Source: Azospirillum sp. B510 (GTDB lineage Bacteria; Pseudomonadota; Alphaproteobacteria; Azospirillales; Azospirillaceae). Taken from it: a DNA stretch of 64,000 nucleotides. The first letter of the stretch is position 1. Every line of letters begins with the position of its first letter. This document shows, one piece after another, positions 30,408 to 39,245 of this stretch. The notes below the pieces were generated by a model. It saw only the letters and a list, made by a program, of their open reading frames with translations, searched no databases and was not told the origin of the DNA. Location of the stretch: positions 1 through 64,000 of the forward strand of contig NC_013854.1 in the NCBI RefSeq assembly GCF_000010725.1, given 5' to 3'. A program made the translations under genes and the position numbers.

Positions 30408-32957
30408 TCACTCGTTCCGAAGCAATGGCGCCGAAGGCTGGCCCAAAGCCCGCCAAGTACCATAAAACCCGAAAGCCAGCGTGATCGCCGTGCTCAGCAA
30501 AGCGGTGGTGACGACCGCCGACGGCAGGAAGCTCCATTCCCAATGCATCAGGAACTTCAGCACCGCCCAGGCGGTCAAGGTGCCGATGATGCCGGCGATG
30601 ACCGCGGTCAGCAGGCCGAGCAGCCCATATTCCAGCAGGAAGGCGCGCAGCACGTCGCCGCGCGTCGCCCCCAGCACCTTCAGCACCACCGCGTCATAGA
30701 CCCGGCGGCGGTGGCCGGCGGCGACGGCGCCGGCCAGCACCAGGGTGCCGGCGGCCAGCGTGATGCCGGCGACGATGCGCACCGCCGTGCCGATATGGCC
30801 CAGCATCTCCGCCACCGTGTCCAGCGCGTCCTTCACCCGGACCATGGTGATGTTGGGGAAGCGTTGCAGGACGGCGCGCTGCACCTGGGTCTCGGCGTCG
30901 GGCGTGGCGCGGACGGTGGCGATCCAGGTCTGCGGCGCGCCCTCCAGCGTGCCGGGGGCGAAGACCAGGGTGAAGTTGATCGCCATGCTGCCGAAATCGG
31001 CGGCGCGGATGTTGGCGACCTTGGCCTCGATGCCGCGGCCCAGGATGTTGATGGTCATGGTGGCGCCGGGACCGATGCCGAAGGCCTCGGCGACGCTTTG
31101 GTGGATGGAGATCAGCGGCGGGCCGGCATAGTCGGTCGGCCACCACGACCCGGCGGTGACGGTCGAGCGTTTCGGGATCGTCGCGGAATAGGTGATGCCG
31201 CGGTCGCCGGCCAGGATCCAGGCCTGCTCCGGATCGACCAAGGCCTTTTCGGCGTCCCGGCCGTTCACCCGCTCGATCCGGCCGCGCAGGCTCGGCACCG
31301 CCTCGAAGCCGCCGGCGCCGGGAACGGCGGTGACCAGATCGCGCAAGGGATCGAACTGGTCGCGCTGGATGTCAACGAAGAAGAAGCTGGGGGCGTCCTG
31401 CGGGATCGTCTCCGACACCCGGCGGGCGAAATTGCCCTGGATCAGCGCGATGGCGACCAGCACGGTCAATCCCAGCCCGAGCGACAGCACCACCGCCGCC
31501 GTCGGGTTGCCCGGCCGGTGCAGGTTGGCGAGCGCCAGCCGCAGCCCCGGACGCCTGGCAAGTCCTATTCCACCCCGGCCGACCCGCGCGGCACCCCAGG
31601 TGACCAGGGCGGCGGCGGCGCGGAAGGCGAGGAAGGTGGCGATGGAGCCGCCGACGAACCACAGCGCGAACAGCTTGTTCTGGGCGCTCAGCACCGCCAG
31701 CCCGGCGAGCGCCAGGGCCGCGGCGATCATCGCCAGGGTGTAGGGCTTGCGCGGCCGTCCGCCGGCGGGGGCGATCACGTCGCGGAACAGGGCGCCCGCC
31801 GGCACCTCGCGCGCCCGGCCGAGCGGCCACAGCGAGAAGGTCAGCGCCGTCAGCACGCCATAGAGGGCGGCGAGCGCCAAGGCGCCGGGATAGACGCCGA
31901 TCTGGGCCGACACCGGCAGCACGCCGTCGAGAAGCCGGCCCAGCGCCAGCGGCGCCACCGCACCCAGCGCCAGCCCGATGACGATGCCGAGCAACGCCAG
32001 CGCCAGGATCTGCGCCAGATAGAGCTGGAAGACCAGGGCGCCGGGGGCGCCGATGCATTTCAGCATGGCGATGGTGCGGGCGCGCGACTCCAGATGGCTG
32101 CGCACCGCGTTGCCCACCCCGACGCCGCCGACCAGCAGGGCGGTCAGCCCGACCAGCGTCAGGAACAGGGTCATGCGCTCGATGAAGCGTTCGATCTGCG
32201 GCGAGGCGTTGGTGAAGTCGCGCATCCGCCAGGGCGCGTCGGGGAAGCGGGCGCGCAAGGACTCCTGCCATGCCTTCAGGTCGGTGTCCGGCGGCAGCGC
32301 CACCTTGGCGCTCCACCAGGTGAGACTGCCGGGTTGCAGCAACCCGGTGTTCGTCAGCGACGGCAGCGCCACCAGCAGGCGCGGCCCCAGCGAGAAGGCG
32401 TTGGAGGAGGCGCGGTCCGGTTCGCGCTCCAGCACGGCGGCGACGCGAAAGGCGCCCTCGCCGACCTGGATGGTGTCGCCGGGCTTCACGCCCAGCCGGT
32501 CGGCCAGACCGGCCTCGATCACCGCGCCCCAGCGGCCGTCCTTTTGCGCCAGCGCGTCGCGCAGGTCGCCGCCACCCTCCAGCGCGACCGTGCCGTAGAG
32601 CGGATAGGGATCGTCGACCGCCTTCAGCTCGACCAGCGAGGAGCGGGTATCGTCACCGGAGCGGGCCATCGCCCGCATCTCGGCGGCGGTCGAGACCCGG
32701 CCGCCGGCCTTCAGCGCCGCCATCTGCTCGTCGTCCGGCGGGCTGTAGAGTTGCCGCAACGCGACGTCACCGCCGAGGATGGAGCGCCCGTCGCTCGCCA
32801 GCCCGTCGAGCAGCCCGCTCGACACCGACTGCACGGCGGCGATGGCGGCGACGCCCAGCGCCAGACAGGCGAGGAAGACCCAAAAGCCCTTCAGCCCGGT
32901 GCGCAGTTCCCGCCGGGCAAGGCGGAGGGCGAGAGGGAGGTTGGTCATCCCCCTCAC
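30408..32957 (-). CDS. ABC transporter permease (FtsX-like, YbbP type)
   Basis: This 849-residue permease has the ten-helix MacB/FtsX-like layout: an N-terminal helix (LKGFWVFLACLALGVAAIAAVQSV), a large periplasmic domain, one FtsX block near residues 250-380 (LFLTLVGLTALLVGGVGVGNAV) and another at the C terminus ([22 protein letters not shown] to the end). It overlaps the ATPase gene start side by four bases, forming the YbbA-YbbP exporter pair. With tesA divergent, the locus matches the ybbAP-tesA arrangement of many proteobacteria. The substrate is unknown. Confidence 0.9.
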   Translation of the reverse strand: MRGMTNLPLALRLARRELRTGLKGFWVFLACLALGVAAIAAVQSVSSGLLDGLASDGRSILGGDVALRQLYSPPDDEQMAALKAGGRVSTAAEMRAMARSGDDTRSSLVELKAVDDPYPLYGTVALEGGGDLRDALAQKDGRWGAVIEAGLADRLGVKPGDTIQVGEGAFRVAAVLEREPDRASSNAFSLGPRLLVALPSLTNTGLLQPGSLTWWSAKVALPPDTDLKAWQESLRARFPDAPWRMRDFTNASPQIERFIERMTLFLTLVGLTALLVGGVGVGNAVRSHLESRARTIAMLKCIGAPGALVFQLYLAQILALALLGIVIGLALGAVAPLALGRLLDGVLPVSAQIGVYPGALALAALYGVLTALTFSLWPLGRAREVPAGALFRDVIAPAGGRPRKPYTLAMIAAALALAGLAVLSAQNKLFALWFVGGSIATFLAFRAAAALVTWGAARVGRGGIGLARRPGLRLALANLHRPGNPTAAVVLSLGLGLTVLVAIALIQGNFARRVSETIPQDAPSFFFVDIQRDQFDPLRDLVTAVPGAGGFEAVPSLRGRIERVNGRDAEKALVDPEQAWILAGDRGITYSATIPKRSTVTAGSWWPTDYAGPPLISIHQSVAEAFGIGPGATMTINILGRGIEAKVANIRAADFGSMAINFTLVFAPGTLEGAPQTWIATVRATPDAETQVQRAVLQRFPNITMVRVKDALDTVAEMLGHIGTAVRIVAGITLAAGTLVLAGAVAAGHRRRVYDAVVLKVLGATRGDVLRAFLLEYGLLGLLTAVIAGIIGTLTAWAVLKFLMHWEWSFLPSAVVTTALLSTAITLAFGFYGTWRALGQPSAPLLRNE

Positions 32958-33721
32958 TCCCCCGCCGCCTGGAGCTTCGCGCGCCGGGCCGCCTGACCGT
33001 CGTCGGCGATGCGGCCATCGGCCAGCCGGACCGTCCGGTCGCAGCGGGCGGCAAGCGCCTGGTCGTGGGTGATCAGCACCAGCGTCGTCCCCCGCCGTTC
33101 GGCCAGATCGAACAGCAGCTTGACGATGGTGGCGCCGGTGTCGATGTCGAGGTTGCCGGTCGGCTCGTCGGCCAGCAGCAGAGACGGCTCGGTGACGAAG
33201 GCGCGGGCCAGCGCCGTGCGCTGCTGCTCGCCGCCCGAAAGCTGGCCTGGATAGTGATGGATGCGGTGCCCCAGCCCGACCTGCTCCAGCCCGGCGCGGG
33301 CGCGGTCGAAGGCGTCGGCGACACGAGCGAATTCCAGCGGGATGGCGACATTCTCCAGCGCCGTCATGGTCGGCACCAGATGGAAGGCCTGGAAGACGAT
33401 GCCGACATGCCGCCGGCGGAAGCGCGCCAGACCATCCTCGTCCAGCCGCCCCAGATCCTGCCCGGCGACACGGACGCCGCCGCCGCTGGGGCGTTCCAAC
33501 CCGGCCATCACCATCATCATGGTCGACTTGCCGGAGCCGCTGGGACCGATGACGCCGACCCGCTCCCCGGCCGCCACCTGAAGATTCACGCCGCGCAGGA
33601 TGTTGACGGGTCCGGCCCCGCTGTCCAATTTCAGGTGGATGTCGTCGAGTTCAACGATGAAGTCGTTGGAAGACCGGGCGATGGAGTTTGACGACGTTGC
33701 GGGGGACTGGGCCTTGGACAT
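32954..33721 (-). CDS. ABC transporter ATP-binding protein (YbbA/LolD-like)
   Basis: This 255-residue ATPase has Walker [10 protein letters not shown], the Q-loop [24 protein letters not shown], the signature [16 protein letters not shown], Walker [13 protein letters not shown], and the switch histidine in [12 protein letters not shown]. It partners with the downstream FtsX-like permease. The start ATG shares the CATG palindrome with the ATG of the divergent esterase gene, so the two coding regions overlap head to head by two bases. Longer in-frame starts reach deep into the esterase gene and are unlikely. Confidence 0.91.
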   Translation of the reverse strand: MSKAQSPATSSNSIARSSNDFIVELDDIHLKLDSGAGPVNILRGVNLQVAAGERVGVIGPSGSGKSTMMMVMAGLERPSGGGVRVAGQDLGRLDEDGLARFRRRHVGIVFQAFHLVPTMTALENVAIPLEFARVADAFDRARAGLEQVGLGHRIHHYPGQLSGGEQQRTALARAFVTEPSLLLADEPTGNLDIDTGATIVKLLFDLAERRGTTLVLITHDQALAARCDRTVRLADGRIADDGQAARRAKLQAAGE

Positions 33722-34451
33722 GCGACACTCGCACAAGCGGAATGGACCATCGCCATATGGCACGGCCCGCCGGGCTTTCAACTCGGGCGCGCTTGGCGCC
33801 GCGCTGGCCTTCCTTCTCACCGCAGGGATATCGATGACCGTTCCGACCCCCGCCGCCGCCCAGCCGGTGAAGCTGCTGGCGCTGGGCGACAGCCTGACCG
33901 CCGGCTATGGCTTGCCGGAACCGCAGGGCTTCACCCGCCAGTTGGAAAAGGCGCTGGCCGCCAAGGGCTACGGCGTCACCGTGATCAATGCCGGCGTGTC
34001 GGGCGACACCACCGCCGGCGGCCGGGCGCGGCTCGATTGGGCGCTGGCCGATCGGCCGGACGCCGCCATCGTCGAGCTGGGCGCCAACGACATGCTGCGC
34101 GGGCTCGATCCCGGTCAGGCCAGGGCCAACCTCGACGCCATCCTGAAGAGCCTGACGGAGCGCAAAATCCCGACGCTGCTGGCCGGCATGTACGCCTCCC
34201 CCAGCCTGGGCAAGCCCTACACCGACAGCTTCAACGCCATCTATCCCGATCTGGCGAAGAGCCACAACCTGCCGCTCTATCCCTTCTTCCTCGACGGGGT
34301 GGCGTTGCGGCAGGCGCTGTTCCAGCCGGACGGGCTGCACCCCAACGCCCAGGGCGTGGCGGTGATCGTGGAGCGCATCCTGCCTTCCGTCACCGCCCTG
34401 CTCGACAGCCTGCCGCGGATGCGGAAGACTGGCGAAAAGACCGGAGGCTGA
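33720..34451 (+). CDS. tesA: Arylesterase/lysophospholipase (SGNH hydrolase, TesA-like)
   Basis: This 243-residue exported SGNH hydrolase has a signal peptide (ALGAALAFLLTAGISMTVPTPAAAQ). It carries block I LLALGDSLTAGYGL (nucleophile Ser), the glycine in NAGVSGDTTAGG, block III ELGANDMLRG (Asn), and block V PDGLHPNAQG (Asp/His). It is expected to cleave short acyl esters, thioesters or lysophospholipids in the periplasm. Divergence from an ABC exporter pair is conserved for this enzyme family. A later in-frame start would cut the signal peptide. Confidence 0.9.
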   Translation: MRHSHKRNGPSPYGTARRAFNSGALGAALAFLLTAGISMTVPTPAAAQPVKLLALGDSLTAGYGLPEPQGFTRQLEKALAAKGYGVTVINAGVSGDTTAGGRARLDWALADRPDAAIVELGANDMLRGLDPGQARANLDAILKSLTERKIPTLLAGMYASPSLGKPYTDSFNAIYPDLAKSHNLPLYPFFLDGVALRQALFQPDGLHPNAQGVAVIVERILPSVTALLDSLPRMRKTGEKTGG

Positions 34452-34457
34452 CCCGTC

Positions 34458-35609
34458 ATGACCGCGACCCTCGACAGCGACACCCGCTTTCACGCCGCCT
34501 GCGCCGCCGGGGCGGAGTGGGGGCCGACGGTCAAGGCCTGCCTGGACCGGCTGGGGCCGGTCGCCGGCTGCAACCTGGGCTTCCTCTATCTGACCGACGG
34601 GCTGGCGGAGCATGCGACCAGCATCGTCACCCTGCTGCGCGGCGTCACCGGCATCCGCCACTGGGTCGGCACCGCCGGCATCGGCGTGATGGCGAACGGT
34701 GCGGCCCTGTTCGACGAGCCGGGGCTGGCGATCATGGCCGCCCGCCTGCCGGAGGACAGCTTCCGCCTGTTCCCCACCCTGACCGACGGGCTGGAACCGC
34801 TGCGCGGCAGCGCCGGCGGCTGGCTGGACCGGCATGGCGCGGCGCTGGCGCTGGTCCATGTCGACCCGCACCATGCCGACATGGCCGGGCTGGTGTCCCG
34901 TTTGTCGGAGGAGGCCGGCGTCTTCCTGGTCGGCGGCCTCACCGCCTCGCGCGGGGAGTTCCCGCAGATCGCCGCCGGGGCGGAGGATGCCGATCCGGTC
35001 ACCAGCGGCGGCGTGTCGGGCCTGCTGTTCGCGCCCACCCTGCCGGTCGCCACCGCCCTGACCCAGGGCTGCCGCCCGATCGGGCCGACCCGCAGCGTCA
35101 CCGCCAGCGACGACAACGTCATCCTGGAGATCGACGGCCGCCCGGCGCTGGAGGTGTTCAAGGAGGATATCGGGCCGGCGCTCGCCGCCGACCTGCGGCA
35201 GGTGGCCGGGCTGATCTGCGCCGGGTTGCCGATCACCGGATCAGACACCCAGGATTATCTGGTGCGCGACCTGATCGCCATCGACCCGCGCGCCGGCTGG
35301 ATCTCCATCGCCGAACAGGTGACCACCGGCCAGCCGGTGATGTTCACCCGCCGTGACCGGGAAACCGCCGCCGCCGACATGCGCCGCATGCTGGACAGCC
35401 TCAAGAAACGGGTGAAGGCGACGCCGAAGGGGGCGGTGTATGTCAGTTGCATCGCCCGCGGCCCCAGCCTGTTCGGCGCCGCCAACGCCGAGCTGTCGAT
35501 GATCCGCGAGACCTTCGGCGACATCCCGCTGACCGGCTTCTTCGCCTCGGGCGAGGTGTCGCACAACAGGCTCTATGGCTATACCGGCGTGTTGACGCTT
35601 TTCCTCTAA
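34458..35609 (+). CDS. FIST-domain sensory protein
   Basis: This 383-residue protein has a FIST N-terminal domain (GPVAGCNLGFLYLTDGLAEHATSIVTLLRGVTGIRHWVGTAGIGVM, followed by GVSGLLFAP) and a FIST C-terminal domain. The latter ends YVSCIARGPSLFGAANAELSMIRETFGDIPLTGFFASGEV. FIST domains are proposed ligand sensors, often beside signalling proteins. It starts six bases after tesA and 29 bases before the aldo-keto reductase. No membrane segment or output domain is present, so any signalling partner would be encoded elsewhere. Confidence 0.88.
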   Translation: MTATLDSDTRFHAACAAGAEWGPTVKACLDRLGPVAGCNLGFLYLTDGLAEHATSIVTLLRGVTGIRHWVGTAGIGVMANGAALFDEPGLAIMAARLPEDSFRLFPTLTDGLEPLRGSAGGWLDRHGAALALVHVDPHHADMAGLVSRLSEEAGVFLVGGLTASRGEFPQIAAGAEDADPVTSGGVSGLLFAPTLPVATALTQGCRPIGPTRSVTASDDNVILEIDGRPALEVFKEDIGPALAADLRQVAGLICAGLPITGSDTQDYLVRDLIAIDPRAGWISIAEQVTTGQPVMFTRRDRETAAADMRRMLDSLKKRVKATPKGAVYVSCIARGPSLFGAANAELSMIRETFGDIPLTGFFASGEVSHNRLYGYTGVLTLFL

Positions 35610-35638
35610 AAGTCAATTTCGGACAAGGAACGTTTCGG

Positions 35639-36682
35639 ATGCAGTATCGCCCGCTCGGCCGCACCGGCCTGTCGGTTAGCGCCATCGGCCTCGGCACCAT
35701 GACCTGGGGTCGCCAGAACACCGAGGCCGAAGGCCATGCCCAGATGGATGCGGCGCTCGACCGCGGCATCAATTTCTGGGACACGGCGGAGATGTACGCC
35801 GTCCCGCCCATCGCCGAGAGCTATGGCAAGACCGAGGAGGTGATCGGCAGCTGGTTCCAGTCGCGCGGCAAGCGTGACAAGGTGATCCTCGCCAGCAAGA
35901 TCATCGGCGCCCCGGCCGGCGGCTTCGGCTGGGTGCGCGAGGGCAAGTCGCGCCTCGACCGCGCCAACATCTTCGCGGCGGTGGAGGCCAGCCTATCGCG
36001 GCTGAAGACCGACTACATCGACCTCTACCAGATCCACTGGCCCGACCGCGTCACCAACCGCTTCGGCGGCCGCACCTACCAGCACAAGCCCGAGCAGGAC
36101 GGCGTTCCGATCGAGGAGACGCTGGCGGTGCTGGCCGAGCTGGTGAAGGCCGGCAAGATCCGCCATGTCGGCCTGTCCAACGAATCGCCCTGGGGGGTGA
36201 TGCGCTATCTGCGCGCCGCCGAGGTGGCCGGGCTGCCGCGTGTCGCCTCGATCCAGAACGCCTACAATCTGCTGAACCGGACCTTCGAGAACGGCTTGTC
36301 GGAAGTGGCGCTGCGCGAGGATGTCGGGCTGCTCGCCTATTCGCCGCTGGCCGCCGCCACGCTGACCGGCAAATATCTGAACGGCGCCATTCCGCTGGGC
36401 AGCCGCCGCGCGATCGACCACCGGCCGTCGCGCTATGCCACGGTGAATGCCGACGCGGCGACGGAGGCCTATCTCGACATCGCCCGCCGCCATGGTCTGG
36501 CCCCCAACCAGATGGCGATCGCCTTCACCTTGCGGAAGCCCTTCGTCACCTCGTCCCTGATCGGAGCGACGACGATGGAGACGCTGATCTCGAACATCGA
36601 GTCCCTCGACGTCACCCTGTCGCCGGAGGTGATGGCGGAGATCGACGCCGTGCACAACCGCATGCCGGATCCGTGCCCGTGA
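35639..36682 (+). CDS. NADP(H)-dependent aldo-keto reductase (Tas-like)
   Basis: This 347-residue protein is of the AKR superfamily: MQYRPLGRTGLSVSAIGLGTMTWG, catalytic Asp/Tyr in FWDTAEMYAVPPIAESYGKTEEVIG, Lys in VILASKI, and His in DLYQIHWPDR. The C-terminal NADP-binding segment is present (SSLIGATTMETLISNIES). It most resembles E. coli Tas. It begins after ACAAGGAACG, a fair ribosome site, and has a longer upstream frame that overlaps the FIST gene and was rejected. The substrate is unknown. Confidence 0.9.
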   Translation: MQYRPLGRTGLSVSAIGLGTMTWGRQNTEAEGHAQMDAALDRGINFWDTAEMYAVPPIAESYGKTEEVIGSWFQSRGKRDKVILASKIIGAPAGGFGWVREGKSRLDRANIFAAVEASLSRLKTDYIDLYQIHWPDRVTNRFGGRTYQHKPEQDGVPIEETLAVLAELVKAGKIRHVGLSNESPWGVMRYLRAAEVAGLPRVASIQNAYNLLNRTFENGLSEVALREDVGLLAYSPLAAATLTGKYLNGAIPLGSRRAIDHRPSRYATVNADAATEAYLDIARRHGLAPNQMAIAFTLRKPFVTSSLIGATTMETLISNIESLDVTLSPEVMAEIDAVHNRMPDPCP

Positions 36683-36724
36683 GGGGTTGGTAGGGCGCCG
36701 GCCGCGGTTGCCCCCTCCCATCCT

Positions 36725-36742
36725 CCCCCGCTCTCGCGGGGG
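36725..36742. repeat. GC-rich palindrome between aldo-keto reductase and thpR genes
   Basis: CCCCCGC-TCTC-GCGGGGG is a perfect seven-base stem in a 120-bp gap. No T-run follows. It resembles the other C-rich/G-rich palindromes seen after phoB and maeB. Confidence 0.4.
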
Positions 36743-36802
36743 CGGGTCGGGGCGGGCGGAAGGTCAGGGTGGGGCTGACGCCGCCGAACCATGGAGGTGC
36801 CC

Positions 36803-37345
36803 ATGCTCCGCCTGTTCGTCGCTCTCGACCTGACGGAGGACATCCGCCAACGGCTGGCCGGGCTGGCCGGCGGGGTGCCCGGCGCCCGCTGGACCGATCC
36901 CGAGGCCATGCATCTGACCCTGCGCTTCATCGGCGAGGTGCCGGAGGATCAGGCGATGGACATCGACGCCGCCCTGGCCGAGCTGCGGGCGCCCGCCTTC
37001 GCGCTGACCCTCGACGGGGTCGGCCTGTTCGGCAGCGGGCGCAAGGCGCGGGTGCTGTGGGCCGGGGTCGAGCGCAACGAGGCGCTAGCCCACCTCCAGG
37101 CCAAGGTCGAATCCGTTCTGGTCCGTTGCGGCCTGCCGGCGGAGGAGCGGAAATTCTCCCCCCACGTCACGCTGGCCCGGCTGAGGGACGCGCCGGCCGA
37201 CCGCATCGGCCGCTTCCTGTCCGACCGCGGCCTGTTCCGCGCCGGCCCGATGCCGGTGGATCATGTCACGCTCTACCGCAGCCATCCCGGCAATGGCGGG
37301 GCGGTATATGAGGCGTTGCGCGACTATCCGCTGACGCCGGTGTGA
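36803..37345 (+). CDS. thpR: RNA 2',3'-cyclic phosphodiesterase
   Basis: This member of the 2H phosphoesterase family (LigT/ThpR) hydrolyses 2',3'-cyclic phosphate ends of RNA. The 180-residue product has both catalytic HxTx motifs, HLTL near residue 43 and HVTL near 128, and the N-terminal LRLFVALDL. The ATG with TGGAGG seven bases upstream is preferred to an ATG four codons earlier. It is convergent with the epimerase gene, three bases away. Confidence 0.92.
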   Translation: MLRLFVALDLTEDIRQRLAGLAGGVPGARWTDPEAMHLTLRFIGEVPEDQAMDIDAALAELRAPAFALTLDGVGLFGSGRKARVLWAGVERNEALAHLQAKVESVLVRCGLPAEERKFSPHVTLARLRDAPADRIGRFLSDRGLFRAGPMPVDHVTLYRSHPGNGGAVYEALRDYPLTPV

Positions 37346-37348
37346 CGG

Positions 37349-38236
37349 TCAGGCCCGGAACATCGCCTCAAGGTCGGCGATCAGGCCGGGGCCTCGCGGT
37401 TGCCAGCCGAGCTTGGCCTGGGTCCGGATGCTCGACGCCATCAGGTCCATGCCGGCGAAGGCGCCCAGCCAGCCGAGATGATCGGCCGCCCTGTCCTGCG
37501 GGATGGAGATCGCCTCGATCCCCAGGCCGCGCGCCACCGTTTCCACGATCTCGCGGAGCGGGATGCCCTCTTCGCCGACCGCATGATAGCGCGCGCCGGG
37601 CTCCTTCCTCTCGATCGCCAGACGATAGAGGCGGGCGACGTCGTCCAGATGGCAGGCGGACCAGCGGTTGCGCCCCTCGCCGACATAGGCGGCCACGCCC
37701 CTCTGGCGGAAGATCGCGATCAGGAACGAGATCAGGCCCTGCCTTTCCGTGTCGTGAACCTGGGGCAGCCGCATCGCCGCGACATTGACGCCAGCCTCCA
37801 GCAGCGCGTTGCCGGCGCGTTCGGAGGCGACGCGGGGGCTGTGGTGGCTGTCGTCGAAGATGTCCTCACGGGCCGGCTGGCCATGGCCGGCGCTGCCCAT
37901 GCCGACCGCCGAGGTGATCAGCAGCGGACGGTCCGATCCCTTCAGCACGTCGCCAAGCGCGCCGATGACCCGGCGGTCCTTCTCGCAATTCTCGGCGAAG
38001 CGCGAGAAATCGTGATCGAACGCCGTGTGGATCACCGCCTCGGCTGTCTCTGCGCCGCCCCGGATGCTCGCCAGATCCTCCAGCGTCGCCTGGTGTGGCT
38101 CGGCCCCGGCGGCTTCCAGCGCGCGGGCGCCATCCTCGGAGCGGGTCATGCCGATGACGTGATGGCCGGCGTTCAGAAGTTCGGAAAGCACCGCCCGGCC
38201 GATGAAGCCGGTGGCTCCGGTAAGAAAAATGCGCAT
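37349..38236 (-). CDS. SDR-family oxidoreductase / NAD-dependent epimerase-like
   Basis: This 295-residue extended-type SDR has the nucleotide-binding motif FLTGATGFIGRAVLSELL at the N terminus. The segment GRNRWSACHLDDVARLYRLAIER matches the substrate-side region of epimerases. The canonical YxxxK catalytic pair is not obvious; SERAG stands in the usual place, so it may be an atypical SDR. It is divergent from the HTH regulator, and the tandem repeat between them may let that regulator control it. Confidence 0.83.
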   Translation of the reverse strand: MRIFLTGATGFIGRAVLSELLNAGHHVIGMTRSEDGARALEAAGAEPHQATLEDLASIRGGAETAEAVIHTAFDHDFSRFAENCEKDRRVIGALGDVLKGSDRPLLITSAVGMGSAGHGQPAREDIFDDSHHSPRVASERAGNALLEAGVNVAAMRLPQVHDTERQGLISFLIAIFRQRGVAAYVGEGRNRWSACHLDDVARLYRLAIERKEPGARYHAVGEEGIPLREIVETVARGLGIEAISIPQDRAADHLGWLGAFAGMDLMASSIRTQAKLGWQPRGPGLIADLEAMFRA

Positions 38237-38315
38237 GGGGTAGGTCCTTTTTCCAGAATCCGCACCCCCACTCTGGCGACCGGATGTATCCTGTTAAAGT
38301 AGTGACGTTTTCCTA

Positions 38316-38349
38316 GTATAATGATTACCAGGGTATAATGATTACCAGG
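38316..38349. repeat. Perfect tandem 17-bp repeat, likely operator
   Basis: GTATAATGATTACCAGG occurs twice head to tail without a single difference, ending seven bases before the ATG of the HTH regulator. Each copy contains TATAAT. This suggests an autoregulatory operator overlapping the promoter, possibly also acting on the divergent SDR gene 80 bases away. Confidence 0.7.
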
Positions 38350-38356
38350 ATCGCCG

Positions 38357-39238
38357 ATGCCGACGGATGCCAGACCGACCGACAGCGCCAATACGCTGGC
38401 CTCCTTTCTGCGGGACCGCCGCATGCGGCTGGATCCGGCGGCCTTCGGCTTCTCGGGCCGCCGCCGCACGCCGGGGCTGCGCCGGGAGGAGGTGGCGCAG
38501 CGCGCCAACATCAGCCCGACCTGGTACACCTGGCTGGAGCAGGGGCGCGGTGGGGCGCCGTCCGCCGATGTGCTGGACCGGATCGCCGGCGGTCTGATGC
38601 TCACCGATCTCGAACGCGAGCATATGTTCATCCTGGCGCTCGGCCGTCCGCCGGAGATGCGCTACAAGCCGGTGCAGGGTGTCAGTCCGCGGCTGCAACG
38701 GCTGCTGGACGCCTTCGACGCCTGCCCGGCCTTCATCAAGACCCCGACCTGGGACGTCGTCGCCTGGAACCACGCCGCCGCCATCGTCCTGACCGATTAC
38801 GGCACGCTTCCCGCCGACCGGCGGAACATCCTGCGCCTCGTCTTCTGCGATCCGGCGGTCCGCGCCAAACAGACCGATTGGCAGGGCATGGCGCGCTTTC
38901 TGGTCGGCGCCTTCCGTGTCGACGCCGCGCGGGTCGGTGCCACGAAGGAGATCACCGACCTCGTCGATGAGCTGTGCCGGGCCAGCCCGGACTTCGCCGT
39001 CTTCTGGAAGGAGACCGACGTCTATGCGCCGAGCGAGGGCATCAAGCAGCTCCGGCACCCCCTGCTCGGCATCGTCCGCATGGAATATTCGGCCTTCGCC
39101 GTCGATGGCCGCCCGGACCTTGGCCTGATGGTCTATAACCCGCTGGACGGGCCGGTCAAGGAACGGATCCGGGCCCTGGTCGGCGAGAGGATTGAAGCCG
39201 ACCGAAGAGGCGGTCCGGGGGATGGCGGCCGCGAGTGA
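38357..39238 (+). CDS. Helix-turn-helix transcriptional regulator (MmyB-like)
   Basis: This 293-residue protein has an XRE-type HTH (LRREEVAQRANISPTWYTWLEQGRGGAPSADVLDRIAGGLMLTDLEREHMF, about residues 38-92) and a C-terminal MmyB-like ligand-binding domain (TPTWDVVAWNHAAAIVLTDYGTLP, NILRLVF, HPLLGIVRMEYSAFAVDGRPDLGLMVYNP). Such regulators often control a divergent oxidoreductase gene, which matches the arrangement here. It converges on the diguanylate cyclase gene seven bases away. Confidence 0.9.
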   Translation: MPTDARPTDSANTLASFLRDRRMRLDPAAFGFSGRRRTPGLRREEVAQRANISPTWYTWLEQGRGGAPSADVLDRIAGGLMLTDLEREHMFILALGRPPEMRYKPVQGVSPRLQRLLDAFDACPAFIKTPTWDVVAWNHAAAIVLTDYGTLPADRRNILRLVFCDPAVRAKQTDWQGMARFLVGAFRVDAARVGATKEITDLVDELCRASPDFAVFWKETDVYAPSEGIKQLRHPLLGIVRMEYSAFAVDGRPDLGLMVYNPLDGPVKERIRALVGERIEADRRGGPGDGGRE

Positions 39239-39245
39239 ACGCCGC

